DNA of 55,200 bases. Source: Leptospira_B sp964571605. Lineage in GTDB: Bacteria > Spirochaetota > Leptospiria > Leptospirales > Leptospiraceae. Both the position numbers and the translations under genes were made by a program. The notes under the pieces are model-generated. The model was not told the origin of the DNA and made no database searches. It saw only the letters and a program-made list of their open reading frames with translations. The stretch covers positions 1 to 55,200 of the forward strand of contig CAZNCS010000003.1 of NCBI GenBank assembly GCA_964571605.1. The letters are read 5' to 3'. Shown piece after piece: positions 44,458 through 51,900 of this stretch (positions are counted from its first letter, which is position 1; every line of letters starts with the position of its first letter).

Positions 44458-46254
44458 CTAATGATACGCCGGTATTTTTGTCGTGCGAGGAGCATTGTAT
44501 AGATGATCCTTTTCTTTATACGCCATAAATCGACCGAATCCGTTTTCTTTGCCAACTTCCGGAAGAACGTTTCCGTTTTCCACAGCAACCTTTCCGTTAA
44601 TTAAAACGGCTCGGATCGTTTTAGGGTTCCTTCTCACCAAACGAACAATCCCTCCGAATTCTTCCATAGAAACCTCTTGGATTTTTTCGATTTCTTCATC
44701 CAAGGCCTCTGGGTTTAAAAGGACCAAATCCGCTTGAGCCCCTTCTTTTAATTTACCGGCATCTAGCCCGAACCAATCCGCAATTTCCCCGGTGACTCTC
44801 CAAACCGCTTTTTCGGCGGATAAAAAAGGTTTACCTTCCAATTCGGCGTCTCTGACTAATTTCAAAAAACGTAATGGAAAATTGTAATGGGCCATTCCTC
44901 GCAAATGCGCTCCCGCATCCGAAAATCCGATCAAAACATCCGGATGGCTTACTATATATTTCAACGGGCCTTTTCGATCATTACCGATTACCGTATACCA
45001 ACGGATATCATTCCCGTATTCCGCACAAAGATCCAAAAATGTTTCTACGACATGTTGTTTTCTTGCTTTGGCCAATTCTGCGAACGATTTTCCCACCAAT
45101 TTTTGGTCGGGGCATTCTACGATTTTGGATTGGTTAAAGTCTCTATGAAAAACTCTAGGCAGAAACCAGTTCGTCCATTGTTTTCGAAACCATTTCCGAT
45201 ATCCTTTATCCAATAAAAGTTTTCGTCTTTCGGCCAAATCTTCCAAATGGATAGCGGCCGTCCCTGCGCCGAATTCTTCAAACACAACCACGTCCACTCC
45301 ATCGGCATATAAATCAAAAACCGCCGGCACAGCTTGCAGTCGCACATCCCCGCCGAAAATTCCATTTACAATCCGTGTGAGTATCGCCACCAAACGATAA
45401 ATCCCCCGATTCGATCTAGGATCCATTAGGGAAATAATCGTTGTTTTTAGTTTTTTGCGGAATAATCCTACGCTTTCTTTAAAGAATAATAATACGTTGT
45501 ATTTTGTGGATACGTTCGGAACTCCTTGAAAAATTCTATCTTTTTCCCGGACAATTTTATTCAGACGACTAATCTCCGACCATTTTGCAAATGTAGAAGG
45601 AAGCGAACGACTACGGAATCTATCTCCATCCATCTTATCCCAAGTAAGAGTATTAATGGAAAAACCCAAATACCCGCAATCCAAAGCTTCTTTCAAAAGA
45701 TCTTCCATCTTACTCATTTCTTGTTCCGTTGGCCTCACTCCTTTTGAAAGAGATCTCTCTAAACCCATTACGTAGGCACGTATAGCAGAATGTCCTAAAA
45801 AAGTGGAAACATTCGGTCCCAAGGGCAACGAATTCAAATGGTCTGCGTATTCCTTCATCGTGTTCCAATTTTTCTTTTCCCGCAAAAGTGGAAGAACCTG
45901 ATCTCTAGGTATCGCTTCCACTCTGCTAAACATATCAGCCAAATCTTCGGAAGATCCTATACATAAACTTAAAGAACAACTCCCCATCGTTATAGTAGTC
46001 ACACCATGCATTACGGATTCTTTAAGCCCCGGAGAAGCTTCGACCTCTGCGTCGTAATGTGTGTGGAAATCGATAAACCCGGGCGTGACCCACAATCCTT
46101 TTGCATCGTAAATTTTAGTCGCATCTACAGCAGTAATAGATTCCGCTATTTTTACTATCTTTCCATCCGATACCGCTACATCTCCGATAAAAGATCGATT
46201 CCCTTCTCCGTCAAAAATCCTGCCGTTTCTAATGAGTACGTCGTATTTGGTCAT
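44458..46254 (-). CDS. N-acyl-D-amino-acid deacylase/amidohydrolase-like protein
   Basis: A 598-residue amidohydrolase-superfamily enzyme. The N-terminal part (YDVLIRNGRIFDGEG, then GFIDFHTHYDAEVEA) carries the metal-binding HxH, and a Cys-containing GSCSLSLCIGS loop follows, as in D-aminoacylases, where Cys and His/Asp bind zinc. FSDAGAHLRGMAHYNFPLRFL and VWRVTGEIADWFGLDAG, KEGAQADLVLLNP close the fold. It may hydrolyse an N-acyl-D-amino acid or another cyclic amide; the substrate is not readable. The protein is about 100 residues longer than D-aminoacylases, with an insert near 220-300. ATG 46254 starts MTKYDVLIRNG. Confidence 0.85.
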   Translation of the reverse strand: MTKYDVLIRNGRIFDGEGNRSFIGDVAVSDGKIVKIAESITAVDATKIYDAKGLWVTPGFIDFHTHYDAEVEASPGLKESVMHGVTTITMGSCSLSLCIGSSEDLADMFSRVEAIPRDQVLPLLREKKNWNTMKEYADHLNSLPLGPNVSTFLGHSAIRAYVMGLERSLSKGVRPTEQEMSKMEDLLKEALDCGYLGFSINTLTWDKMDGDRFRSRSLPSTFAKWSEISRLNKIVREKDRIFQGVPNVSTKYNVLLFFKESVGLFRKKLKTTIISLMDPRSNRGIYRLVAILTRIVNGIFGGDVRLQAVPAVFDLYADGVDVVVFEEFGAGTAAIHLEDLAERRKLLLDKGYRKWFRKQWTNWFLPRVFHRDFNQSKIVECPDQKLVGKSFAELAKARKQHVVETFLDLCAEYGNDIRWYTVIGNDRKGPLKYIVSHPDVLIGFSDAGAHLRGMAHYNFPLRFLKLVRDAELEGKPFLSAEKAVWRVTGEIADWFGLDAGKLKEGAQADLVLLNPEALDEEIEKIQEVSMEEFGGIVRLVRRNPKTIRAVLINGKVAVENGNVLPEVGKENGFGRFMAYKEKDHLYNAPRTTKIPAYH

Positions 46255-46787
46255 TGCAAATTCTCCTCTATCTATTCTATCTACATAAGACCCGATAGGA
46301 AAGTTTCGATCTTTGCTCAGTCAATCTTTTTCAATTTTTCAGAATATTGATGAACATTTGTTTACATTATCCATTTTATAAACGAACTTCAAAAATTTTA
46401 CGAATCATTCTTAAAAATCGAAAATACGGAAGAAACATCCATTTGAAGTGGTTTGGATTATGAAATCCATACGCCCATTTGTTGAAATATTTACAGGTTT
46501 CGAATAGATTTCACTACGAGGATTTCGAAAAAAACATCAGATACCCAGCCGCTGAAAATCGTTACAAATCCATAGTTTGGATCAAATCAGGAAATAGAAG
46601 AATTTGAGAACGCCCGAGTCTTTGAAATTCATCGATTTATTAAATTATGTCTCATTAGATTAAATAAGCGAAATCTAAGCGGAAAATAGCATCGATACGA
46701 ACAACGTAATGCGCTCTTTCCTCCACTTTTTGGAGATCTTTCCACCTTTCGGCCGAGACCTTTTTTCTGCTTTTTACTGAGCTGCTT

Positions 46788-46830
46788 GTTATAAATAATA
46801 AATGGTTTCATATCAAACGTTATTTATAAC
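46788..46830. repeat. Paired palindromes GTTATWWATAA[CT] 31 bp apart, candidate operator
   Basis: GTTATAAATAAT (46788-46799) and GTTATTTATAAC (46819-46830) are two near-identical 12-bp palindromes, starts 31 bp apart (about three turns). They also form an 11-bp inverted repeat (GTTATAAATAA with TTATTTATAAC). They sit just upstream of the -35 of the lipase promoter and so may bind a dimeric regulator. Confidence 0.55.
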
Positions 46831-46853
46831 TGACTTTTTTCGACTGATTTCAG

Positions 46854-46881
46854 TTGACAGTATTCGGCAGAGAATTATTGT
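46854..46881 (+). promoter_or_regulatory. Candidate promoter of the secreted lipase
   Basis: TTGACA (46854-46859), 16 bp, TATTGT (46876-46881). The -35 is perfect; the -10 matches four of six. It would give a leader of about 105 bases before the ATG at 46994. Confidence 0.4.
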
Positions 46882-46993
46882 TCAAAAGCTCGGTTTTGTA
46901 CTGAGCGATACAGAAAAAGCGAACAAAGTAACTAAGCGAATTTTGAACTTCGAAAGAATATAGACAAAAGAGAATAGTGAAGAGGTAACTCAA

Positions 46994-47917
46994 ATGCGTA
47001 AACTTGGGATAGCAATAGTGCTCCTATTTATATGTGGCGGATCGTTGTTCGCTTCCGGCGGTGGATCATCCACCAAACCTTTGGCGGGATCCTACCCGAT
47101 CGTTCTTTCCCACGGCCTTTTTGGTTGGGGAAACGATTCCTCCGGAATCATCAGTATTTTAAGCTACTGGGGTGGAATGGATACTTATCTACAGTCTCAA
47201 GGGGCAACTGTTTATGCTCCGGCGAAGACTGCGGCACAATCCAATGAAACTCGTGGTACAGAATTAAAAGCAAAAGTTTTAGTTTATATGGCCGCTAATG
47301 GCTTTACCAAAGTGCATATTCTAGGTCACTCACAAGGTGGACAGGATAGTCGCTATGCAATTTCCAACTTAGGACTATCTTCCAAAGTTTCTACTTTGAC
47401 TACTTTGAATACTCCTCACAGAGGTTCCCCGATTGCTGACATCGTCAACGCAGTCATTCCTAGCTGGCTCAAACCTTTCGTAAGTGCCGTTCTTGGAGTT
47501 TTCGTTCAGTTGGTATGGAATGGAGGAAACCAAGACGCTCTTGGTGCTCTTGGATCTTTGTCTACCAGCGGAGCTGCTGCATTCAACACTCGCACTCCTG
47601 ATGCTTCAGCGGTAAAATATTTCTCTTACGGTTCCTACATTACGATTCCGGATCTGATCCAACACCCTTTAATGGGACTTACCCAACCTGCTTGCGTTGC
47701 AGGGGGACTCTTTAACGGACAAGGTGGAACTTGCGACGGACTTGTTCCTTACACTTCCTTGAAATGGGGAACCTTCAAAGGTGGACCGGATTACGGACTG
47801 TTAGTCACCGGTGTAGACCATTTAGAATGTTCCAATACATTGAATTCAGGTAAAACCTGGTACGATGTGGAAGGTTACTTCCTGAAAATGGCTTCAAACG
47901 CTAAAGCAAACCAGTAA
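46994..47917 (+). CDS. Secreted triacylglycerol lipase
   Basis: A 307-residue lipase similar to Pseudomonas family I.1/I.2 enzymes. Residues 1-20 are the signal peptide (LGIAIVLLFICGG). YPIVLSHGLFGWG forms the oxyanion region, the nucleophile Ser113 lies in HILGHSQGGQDSR, and Asp248 and His276 (TCDGLVPYTS, GVDHLECS) complete the triad. Cys247 and Cys279 may bridge. Pseudomonas lipases often need a foldase; none is adjacent. The ATG at 46994 follows GAGGTAACTC. A terminator ends the gene at once, so it is transcribed alone. It should hydrolyse environmental or host triacylglycerol. Confidence 0.92.
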   Translation: MRKLGIAIVLLFICGGSLFASGGGSSTKPLAGSYPIVLSHGLFGWGNDSSGIISILSYWGGMDTYLQSQGATVYAPAKTAAQSNETRGTELKAKVLVYMAANGFTKVHILGHSQGGQDSRYAISNLGLSSKVSTLTTLNTPHRGSPIADIVNAVIPSWLKPFVSAVLGVFVQLVWNGGNQDALGALGSLSTSGAAAFNTRTPDASAVKYFSYGSYITIPDLIQHPLMGLTQPACVAGGLFNGQGGTCDGLVPYTSLKWGTFKGGPDYGLLVTGVDHLECSNTLNSGKTWYDVEGYFLKMASNAKANQ

Positions 47918-47935
47918 TAGCGTTTTTCGTTTCAG

Positions 47936-47967
47936 AAAAAAGCCGGGATTTTTCCCGGCTTTTTTTA
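47936..47967 (+). terminator. Rho-independent terminator of the lipase gene
   Basis: An 8-bp stem (AGCCGGGA with TCCCGGCT) and a T loop are followed by seven T. It lies about 20 bp past the stop. A-rich sequence on the left gives it partial use on the other strand. Confidence 0.95.
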
Positions 47968-48037
47968 TACCTTCTACCCCGGCAGAATTTCAATTTTCTA
48001 CTTGGATTTTCCGTTTTAGGACTCACCATCATCTGCT

Positions 48038-49075
48038 ATGACTTTTTCTCCCAAATTTGCAATTCTAGGCGCTGGAAGTATCGGAACTTATATCGGAGCC
48101 AATTTAATAAAAGCGGGATATCCGGTTGTTTTTGTAGGAAGAGAAAGATTAAAACAAGAAATCCAATTATTCGGATTGGGAATCAGCGATTACATAGGAA
48201 ATTTTTTTTCCCTCTCCCCCAGCCAAATTAAGTACGTAACCGATATCAAAGAAACGAAAGGGTCGAACGTTTATATAGTTACCGTTAAAAGCAAAGACAC
48301 TCCTGATTTAGGAAATACTCTCTCCAAATTACTTTCGGAATCAGATCAGAAGGAAACGAGCATCGTAAGTTTTCAAAACGGCGTCAGAAATGCCCAAGAA
48401 CTAGCTTCCGTATTGCCTGAGCATAAAGACAGAATACTCGCCGGAATGGTTCCCTTCAATGTAGTCGCAAAAGGAAAGGGACAATTTCATAGAGGAACCA
48501 GCGGAGAATTAGTCATACAATCAAGTCCTTATGGAAAAGAAATCGTTGCCTGTTTAAAAAAAGCCGGATTACCCGCGATGGTTCACGAAAATATGGAAGG
48601 AGTTCTTTGGGGAAAATTGCTGATCAATTTGAATAATAGTTTGAATGCGTTAGCCGGAGTCCCTTTGCGGGAAGAATTGTCCCAAAGAGGGTATCGAAAA
48701 ATTCTTTCCAGAATGATCTCCGAAGGGATGGAAGTTTTACAGTCCGCAGGAATCCAACCAGCACGCGCAGGGAAAATGATTCCACAATTGGCTCCTTTGA
48801 TTTTAAAACTCCCCGATTTTCTTTTTTTTACGGTCGCCTCTAGTATGGTTAAAATAGATCCGGAGGCGAGATCGTCTATGTGGGAAGACCTACACCATGG
48901 ACGTAAAACTGAAATATCTTATTTAAACGGGGAAATACTTAAACTCGCGGAACAATTCGGACATCCCGCCCCTATCAATCGCAAGATAATATCTTTGATT
49001 GCAGAAGCGGAAAATAATCCTGGAACCGTAAAATACAGCCCTGAATCCTTAGCCAAACAATTGGGGATCAGCTAA
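48038..49075 (+). CDS. panE: Ketopantoate reductase (2-dehydropantoate 2-reductase)
   Basis: A 345-residue ApbA/PanE enzyme that reduces 2-dehydropantoate to pantoate with NADPH in pantothenate synthesis. The N-terminus carries the Rossmann motif AILGAGSIGTYIGANL. The catalytic lysine region is VLWGKLLINLNNSLNALAG, and the MWEDLHHGRKTEISYLNG segment is the usual C-terminal signature (R-x-T-E-I-x-Y-x-N-G). The ATG at 48038 is 71 bp past the lipase terminator. Other family members act on similar keto acids, so substrate is probable, not certain. It is convergent with the DUF2167 gene. Confidence 0.9.
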   Translation: MTFSPKFAILGAGSIGTYIGANLIKAGYPVVFVGRERLKQEIQLFGLGISDYIGNFFSLSPSQIKYVTDIKETKGSNVYIVTVKSKDTPDLGNTLSKLLSESDQKETSIVSFQNGVRNAQELASVLPEHKDRILAGMVPFNVVAKGKGQFHRGTSGELVIQSSPYGKEIVACLKKAGLPAMVHENMEGVLWGKLLINLNNSLNALAGVPLREELSQRGYRKILSRMISEGMEVLQSAGIQPARAGKMIPQLAPLILKLPDFLFFTVASSMVKIDPEARSSMWEDLHHGRKTEISYLNGEILKLAEQFGHPAPINRKIISLIAEAENNPGTVKYSPESLAKQLGIS

Positions 49076-49091
49076 GGAGAGTAAGTCGAAT

Positions 49092-50033
49092 CTATTGTTG
49101 GCTGTCCGGAGGCGTAGAATTTGTTTCTTCCGGTTTTCCTTTACCGAAGAATAATTTTCGGATTCCGTAAAAAATTCCAATCGATATCGGGACTATCAAT
49201 TTAAGACCTTTCGCGAAGAAGGTGGCGATCAAAGCAAAAAGTCCCGCTTTTTTCAAAAGTCCTCCGGCAATCAAACCGCCTATTCCATAAGCAGCTAAAT
49301 TATCCGTTTTAGAATCATAATCTGCATAACGATGACCTTCTACAAATTCCACGCTTCGCAGAATTTCACCCACATCTCCTTTAACTTTGCCTAATACGCC
49401 GGTATCACCCAATACGTTTAGTAAAAGATAACCTGTCCTTCCTAAAATTCGAATATTATAGTTCAGAGTATTTTTCGGAGATCCTTCGAAATGGTATTCT
49501 TTCGCCCAATGCAATTTTTTGGAGTTAGAATCATAATATGGATTAGAAGCCCAGCCGATTAATTCGATTCCGCCATACCCCTCCTTCTTCCTCTGCTCGC
49601 TTTCTTCCTGGGTAGATTCCTTAAGTTGGGTTAAAAGTTCGTTGTAATTGATCTCTTTGGAGTCCTCGTCATCGACATGTCCATCGTCGACGTAACTTAC
49701 CGTGATTGCATACGAATTGCCGCCGAAAACCAAAGGGCCTTCGTGAGCGGGAAACAAAAGTCCCAAAGGAGATTCGCTCGAAGGCGGGTTACCCCAAACG
49801 TCCTCCAATACTATTTTCGAATCCGGACCGTTCAGGAATTTATATCCTTTGGGAACATGAATCTTAGCGTAAGTTTTCCCGTCCTTGTCCGAAAAGGTAA
49901 CTGTGTTCGTTTCGTATTTTAGGTTTTTAACCCAATTTTGTAGCTCTTTATCAGTTTGAAATTTTTGAGCATACAACGGTAAATTGAAGAGCGCAGTTAA
50001 TACTAACGCAGAACCGAGAAGCCGACGGATCAT
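49092..50033 (-). CDS. DUF2167-family membrane protein
   Basis: A 313-residue protein with a cleavable signal peptide (LLGSALVLTALFNLPLYA) and a C-terminal pair of hydrophobic segments (about 248-300, AAYGIGGLIAGGLLKKAG and LKLIVPISIGIFYGI). The soluble part has the DUF2167 signatures VWGNPPSSESPLGLLFP, YVDDGHVDDEDSKEINYNELL and ELIGWASNPYYDSNSKKLHWAKEYHFEG. The activity of this family is unknown. It follows the DUF2062 gene but a terminator separates them. ATG at 50033. Confidence 0.85.
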   Translation of the reverse strand: MIRRLLGSALVLTALFNLPLYAQKFQTDKELQNWVKNLKYETNTVTFSDKDGKTYAKIHVPKGYKFLNGPDSKIVLEDVWGNPPSSESPLGLLFPAHEGPLVFGGNSYAITVSYVDDGHVDDEDSKEINYNELLTQLKESTQEESEQRKKEGYGGIELIGWASNPYYDSNSKKLHWAKEYHFEGSPKNTLNYNIRILGRTGYLLLNVLGDTGVLGKVKGDVGEILRSVEFVEGHRYADYDSKTDNLAAYGIGGLIAGGLLKKAGLFALIATFFAKGLKLIVPISIGIFYGIRKLFFGKGKPEETNSTPPDSQQ

Positions 50034-50083
50034 ATTTATTCTCCCACGATTTGGAATGGATGAAGAATAATAGTCTAGAAAGG

Positions 50084-50113
50084 AAAAAATACGGACAAAA
50101 ATATTCCGTATTT
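50084..50113 (-). terminator. Terminator after the DUF2062 gene
   Basis: On the minus strand AAATACGGA and TCCGTATTT pair perfectly and a T run (six T) follows. It begins just past the DUF2062 stop. Confidence 0.85.
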
Positions 50114-50123
50114 TACGATTAAT

Positions 50124-50759
50124 TTATCGGGAAGAATATGCGTCGGAAGATCCGGATTTCGACCAAGAAAAAAGTCCGACGTCCTTACGAACGTGTTTTT
50201 CTTCCCAAGCCGCCAAACTGATCCCTTCTTCGGAAGCTTTTCTTTTTCTATAAGAATTCATTAATTTGTAAGTTATAGGGTACCCGAGTAGCGCCATTGG
50301 AATTCCTACGGTAAACCCGCCGACAAACATCGGGAGTCCCATTCTATCTAAAAGAAAAATAGTCCAATTATAAAGTCCGGAAATTAAACCCATAGACTCC
50401 GATTGTTTGGAAATGGAGATCAAAGTGTCGAAACTAATCTCCTGGAATCCGATTCCAAAAACGATCAAAACGTATTTCCCTACTATATAAAAAATATAAT
50501 AAAAGAAAGGAAGGGTGATTGGATTCGTAATCCAGATCATTGCAATCGCGATCGGAAGATAAAATCGAATTCGAAAAAGACGAAAAATGATCCAGGTTCC
50601 GAGACCTAAATACATCTGAATTCCGATTAATGGAGTCATCGACCATATCAGTCCGATGGACGTTCCCAAACAAACTTCGTGAATCGGTGCGTGGGATTCC
50701 TGAAAGGGCAGAATGATTTGTTTATGGATCAACCTACCTAAAAATTGTAAATATTTCAT
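50124..50759 (-). CDS. DUF2062-family membrane protein
   Basis: A 211-residue membrane protein with three or four segments. The DUF2062 pattern is clear: APIHEVCLGTSIGLIWSMTPLIGIQ and AIAMIWITNPITLPFFYYIFYIVGKYVL. Members have been associated with lipid or glycan processes, but no activity is shown. A charged C-terminal tail (RKRKASEEGISLAAWEEKHVR) follows the last segment. It starts 14 bp after the TPR lipoprotein gene on the same strand and ends at a terminator, so the two form an operon. Confidence 0.85.
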   Translation of the reverse strand: MKYLQFLGRLIHKQIILPFQESHAPIHEVCLGTSIGLIWSMTPLIGIQMYLGLGTWIIFRLFRIRFYLPIAIAMIWITNPITLPFFYYIFYIVGKYVLIVFGIGFQEISFDTLISISKQSESMGLISGLYNWTIFLLDRMGLPMFVGGFTVGIPMALLGYPITYKLMNSYRKRKASEEGISLAAWEEKHVRKDVGLFSWSKSGSSDAYSSR

Positions 50760-50773
50760 AATGATCCAGTTTG

Positions 50774-51550
50774 TTACTTAGAACCGATAGCCTTAGAGTA
50801 TTGTTCCCAAGATTTCGCGTATTCCTCTCTCGCAGGAAATAATTCGAAGGCTTTTTTTGCGGACTCGGCGGCGGCTTTTGGATTTTTTTCCCATTCAAAC
50901 TGAAGTTTCGCGAGTAAATAATATGTTTCGGCTTTAAAGATTAAATCTCGGTATTCGACTCCTAAACCTTTTTTCAAATATGTCATGGCGGAAGCCTTGT
51001 CTCTTTCCAACATATAAGCGAGACCCAAACCGAAATATGCAGAACCTTCTTCTTTGGTCCGGATCGACTGAGAGTACCACTCGATCGCTTCCTTTCTTTT
51101 ATTTTCCGCTAAGGCAAGATTTCCAAGATCCGACTGTAACGTAGAAATCGATTCTTTGTCTTTTACAAGTTCCGCAATATCCAAAGCCTTTTTGAAACCG
51201 GATTCGGCTTCGCGATATTCCATTTTGAGGTTAGCTATCTGGGCTAAACCTCTGATACAATCGATCGCAGACGGATTCTCCTTCAAACAAAGTTTATATT
51301 CTTTGATCGCTGCATCGTCTTGGTGACGGAGGTAATAGATCCAACCCCGCAAATAATGAATTTGATCCGTTTTTCCGGATTTTTCCGCCTTTGTTTTTGC
51401 CTTTTGAATCGCTTCCTTAATATGACTCGAGTCTAGGAGATCTCGGATTTCCATCAAGGTCGGTTCCTTTTGCTCGGTGCAAAACCCGAAGGTAAGAAAA
51501 AAAATAAAAGTGAGACTGAAGTATTTATTGGGTGAAGGGATGGATTTCAT
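50774..51550 (-). CDS. TPR-repeat lipoprotein
   Basis: A 258-residue exported protein; the signal (residues about 1-24) ends in TFGFC, a relaxed lipobox. About five TPR units follow: HYLRGWIYYLRHQDDAAIKEYKLCL, CIRGLAQIANLKMEYREAESGFKKALD, LGNLALAENKRKEAIEWYSQSI, YFGLGLAYMLERDKASAMTYLKKGL and YLLAKLQFEWEKNPKAAAESAKKAFELF, which suit protein-protein binding. ATG 51550 is preferred over a TTG at 51559; GAGGAAA precedes it. It is followed by DUF2062 after 14 bp. Its partner is unknown. Confidence 0.8.
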   Translation of the reverse strand: MKSIPSPNKYFSLTFIFFLTFGFCTEQKEPTLMEIRDLLDSSHIKEAIQKAKTKAEKSGKTDQIHYLRGWIYYLRHQDDAAIKEYKLCLKENPSAIDCIRGLAQIANLKMEYREAESGFKKALDIAELVKDKESISTLQSDLGNLALAENKRKEAIEWYSQSIRTKEEGSAYFGLGLAYMLERDKASAMTYLKKGLGVEYRDLIFKAETYYLLAKLQFEWEKNPKAAAESAKKAFELFPAREEYAKSWEQYSKAIGSK

Positions 51551-51900
51551 TTTCCTCAAAAGCCGATTTCATCCTGATCTTAAGCGCCGGATTGGCAAAC
51601 AGGAAATGATTAGATTCTGTTTCGAAATGATGAAAGCCGTCAATTTTTAGCGAAAAAGTCGTTTCTTTCGTTTTTTTAGACCTTTTTTTTCCTCTAATCG
51701 TAATTGGAGTTCCCGAATAAAAGAGTAAGAGGTTCCGTATCCGCCTTAAATCCCGAAACGCAGGTGCGACATAGAGATGGGGGCTGAATTTTGGAAATTA
51801 TTATTTTCCAAAAATTCGAAACGAATACTACTTGTTAGTCGGAGAACGGTTGACTTTGGAATCTAAGACAATGGAGCATGGCTCATAACCTTTCCGTCCG
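51551..51900. other. Intergenic region between the TPR lipoprotein and SpoIIE genes
   Basis: No gene is supported in these 350 bp. A hairpin-forming inverted repeat lies at 51789-51813. A run of T-rich sequence (51671-51699) is on the plus strand. Promoters for both divergent genes should lie here, but no convincing -35/-10 pair was found. Confidence 0.5.
51789..51813. promoter_or_regulatory. 9-bp inverted repeat upstream of the SpoIIE-type gene
   Basis: TTTTGGAAA and TTTCCAAAA form a perfect 9-bp inverted repeat with a 7-base loop, ending 87 bp before the ATG. It could be an operator or an RNA hairpin in the leader. Confidence 0.35.

Larger units (their letters stand above)
46255..46993. 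other. Intergenic region upstream of the secreted lipase
   Basis: These 739 bp have no supported gene; a 60-codon minus-strand frame (46629-46811) is rejected. The right half holds two matching palindromes (46788-46830) and a candidate promoter (46854-46881) for the lipase. The leader before the lipase ATG would be about 105 bases. The left part is AT-rich and should include the amidohydrolase promoter on the minus strand; none could be defined. Confidence 0.6.

Noticed and set aside
44292..44588. Extended 174-codon frame in front of the ParE-type antitoxin
   Set aside because: It runs through the amidohydrolase terminator and into that gene, and its extra residues lack family character.
46629..46811. 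60-codon minus-strand frame in the lipase upstream region
   Set aside because: Low-complexity composition, no ribosome site, and it covers the paired palindromes.
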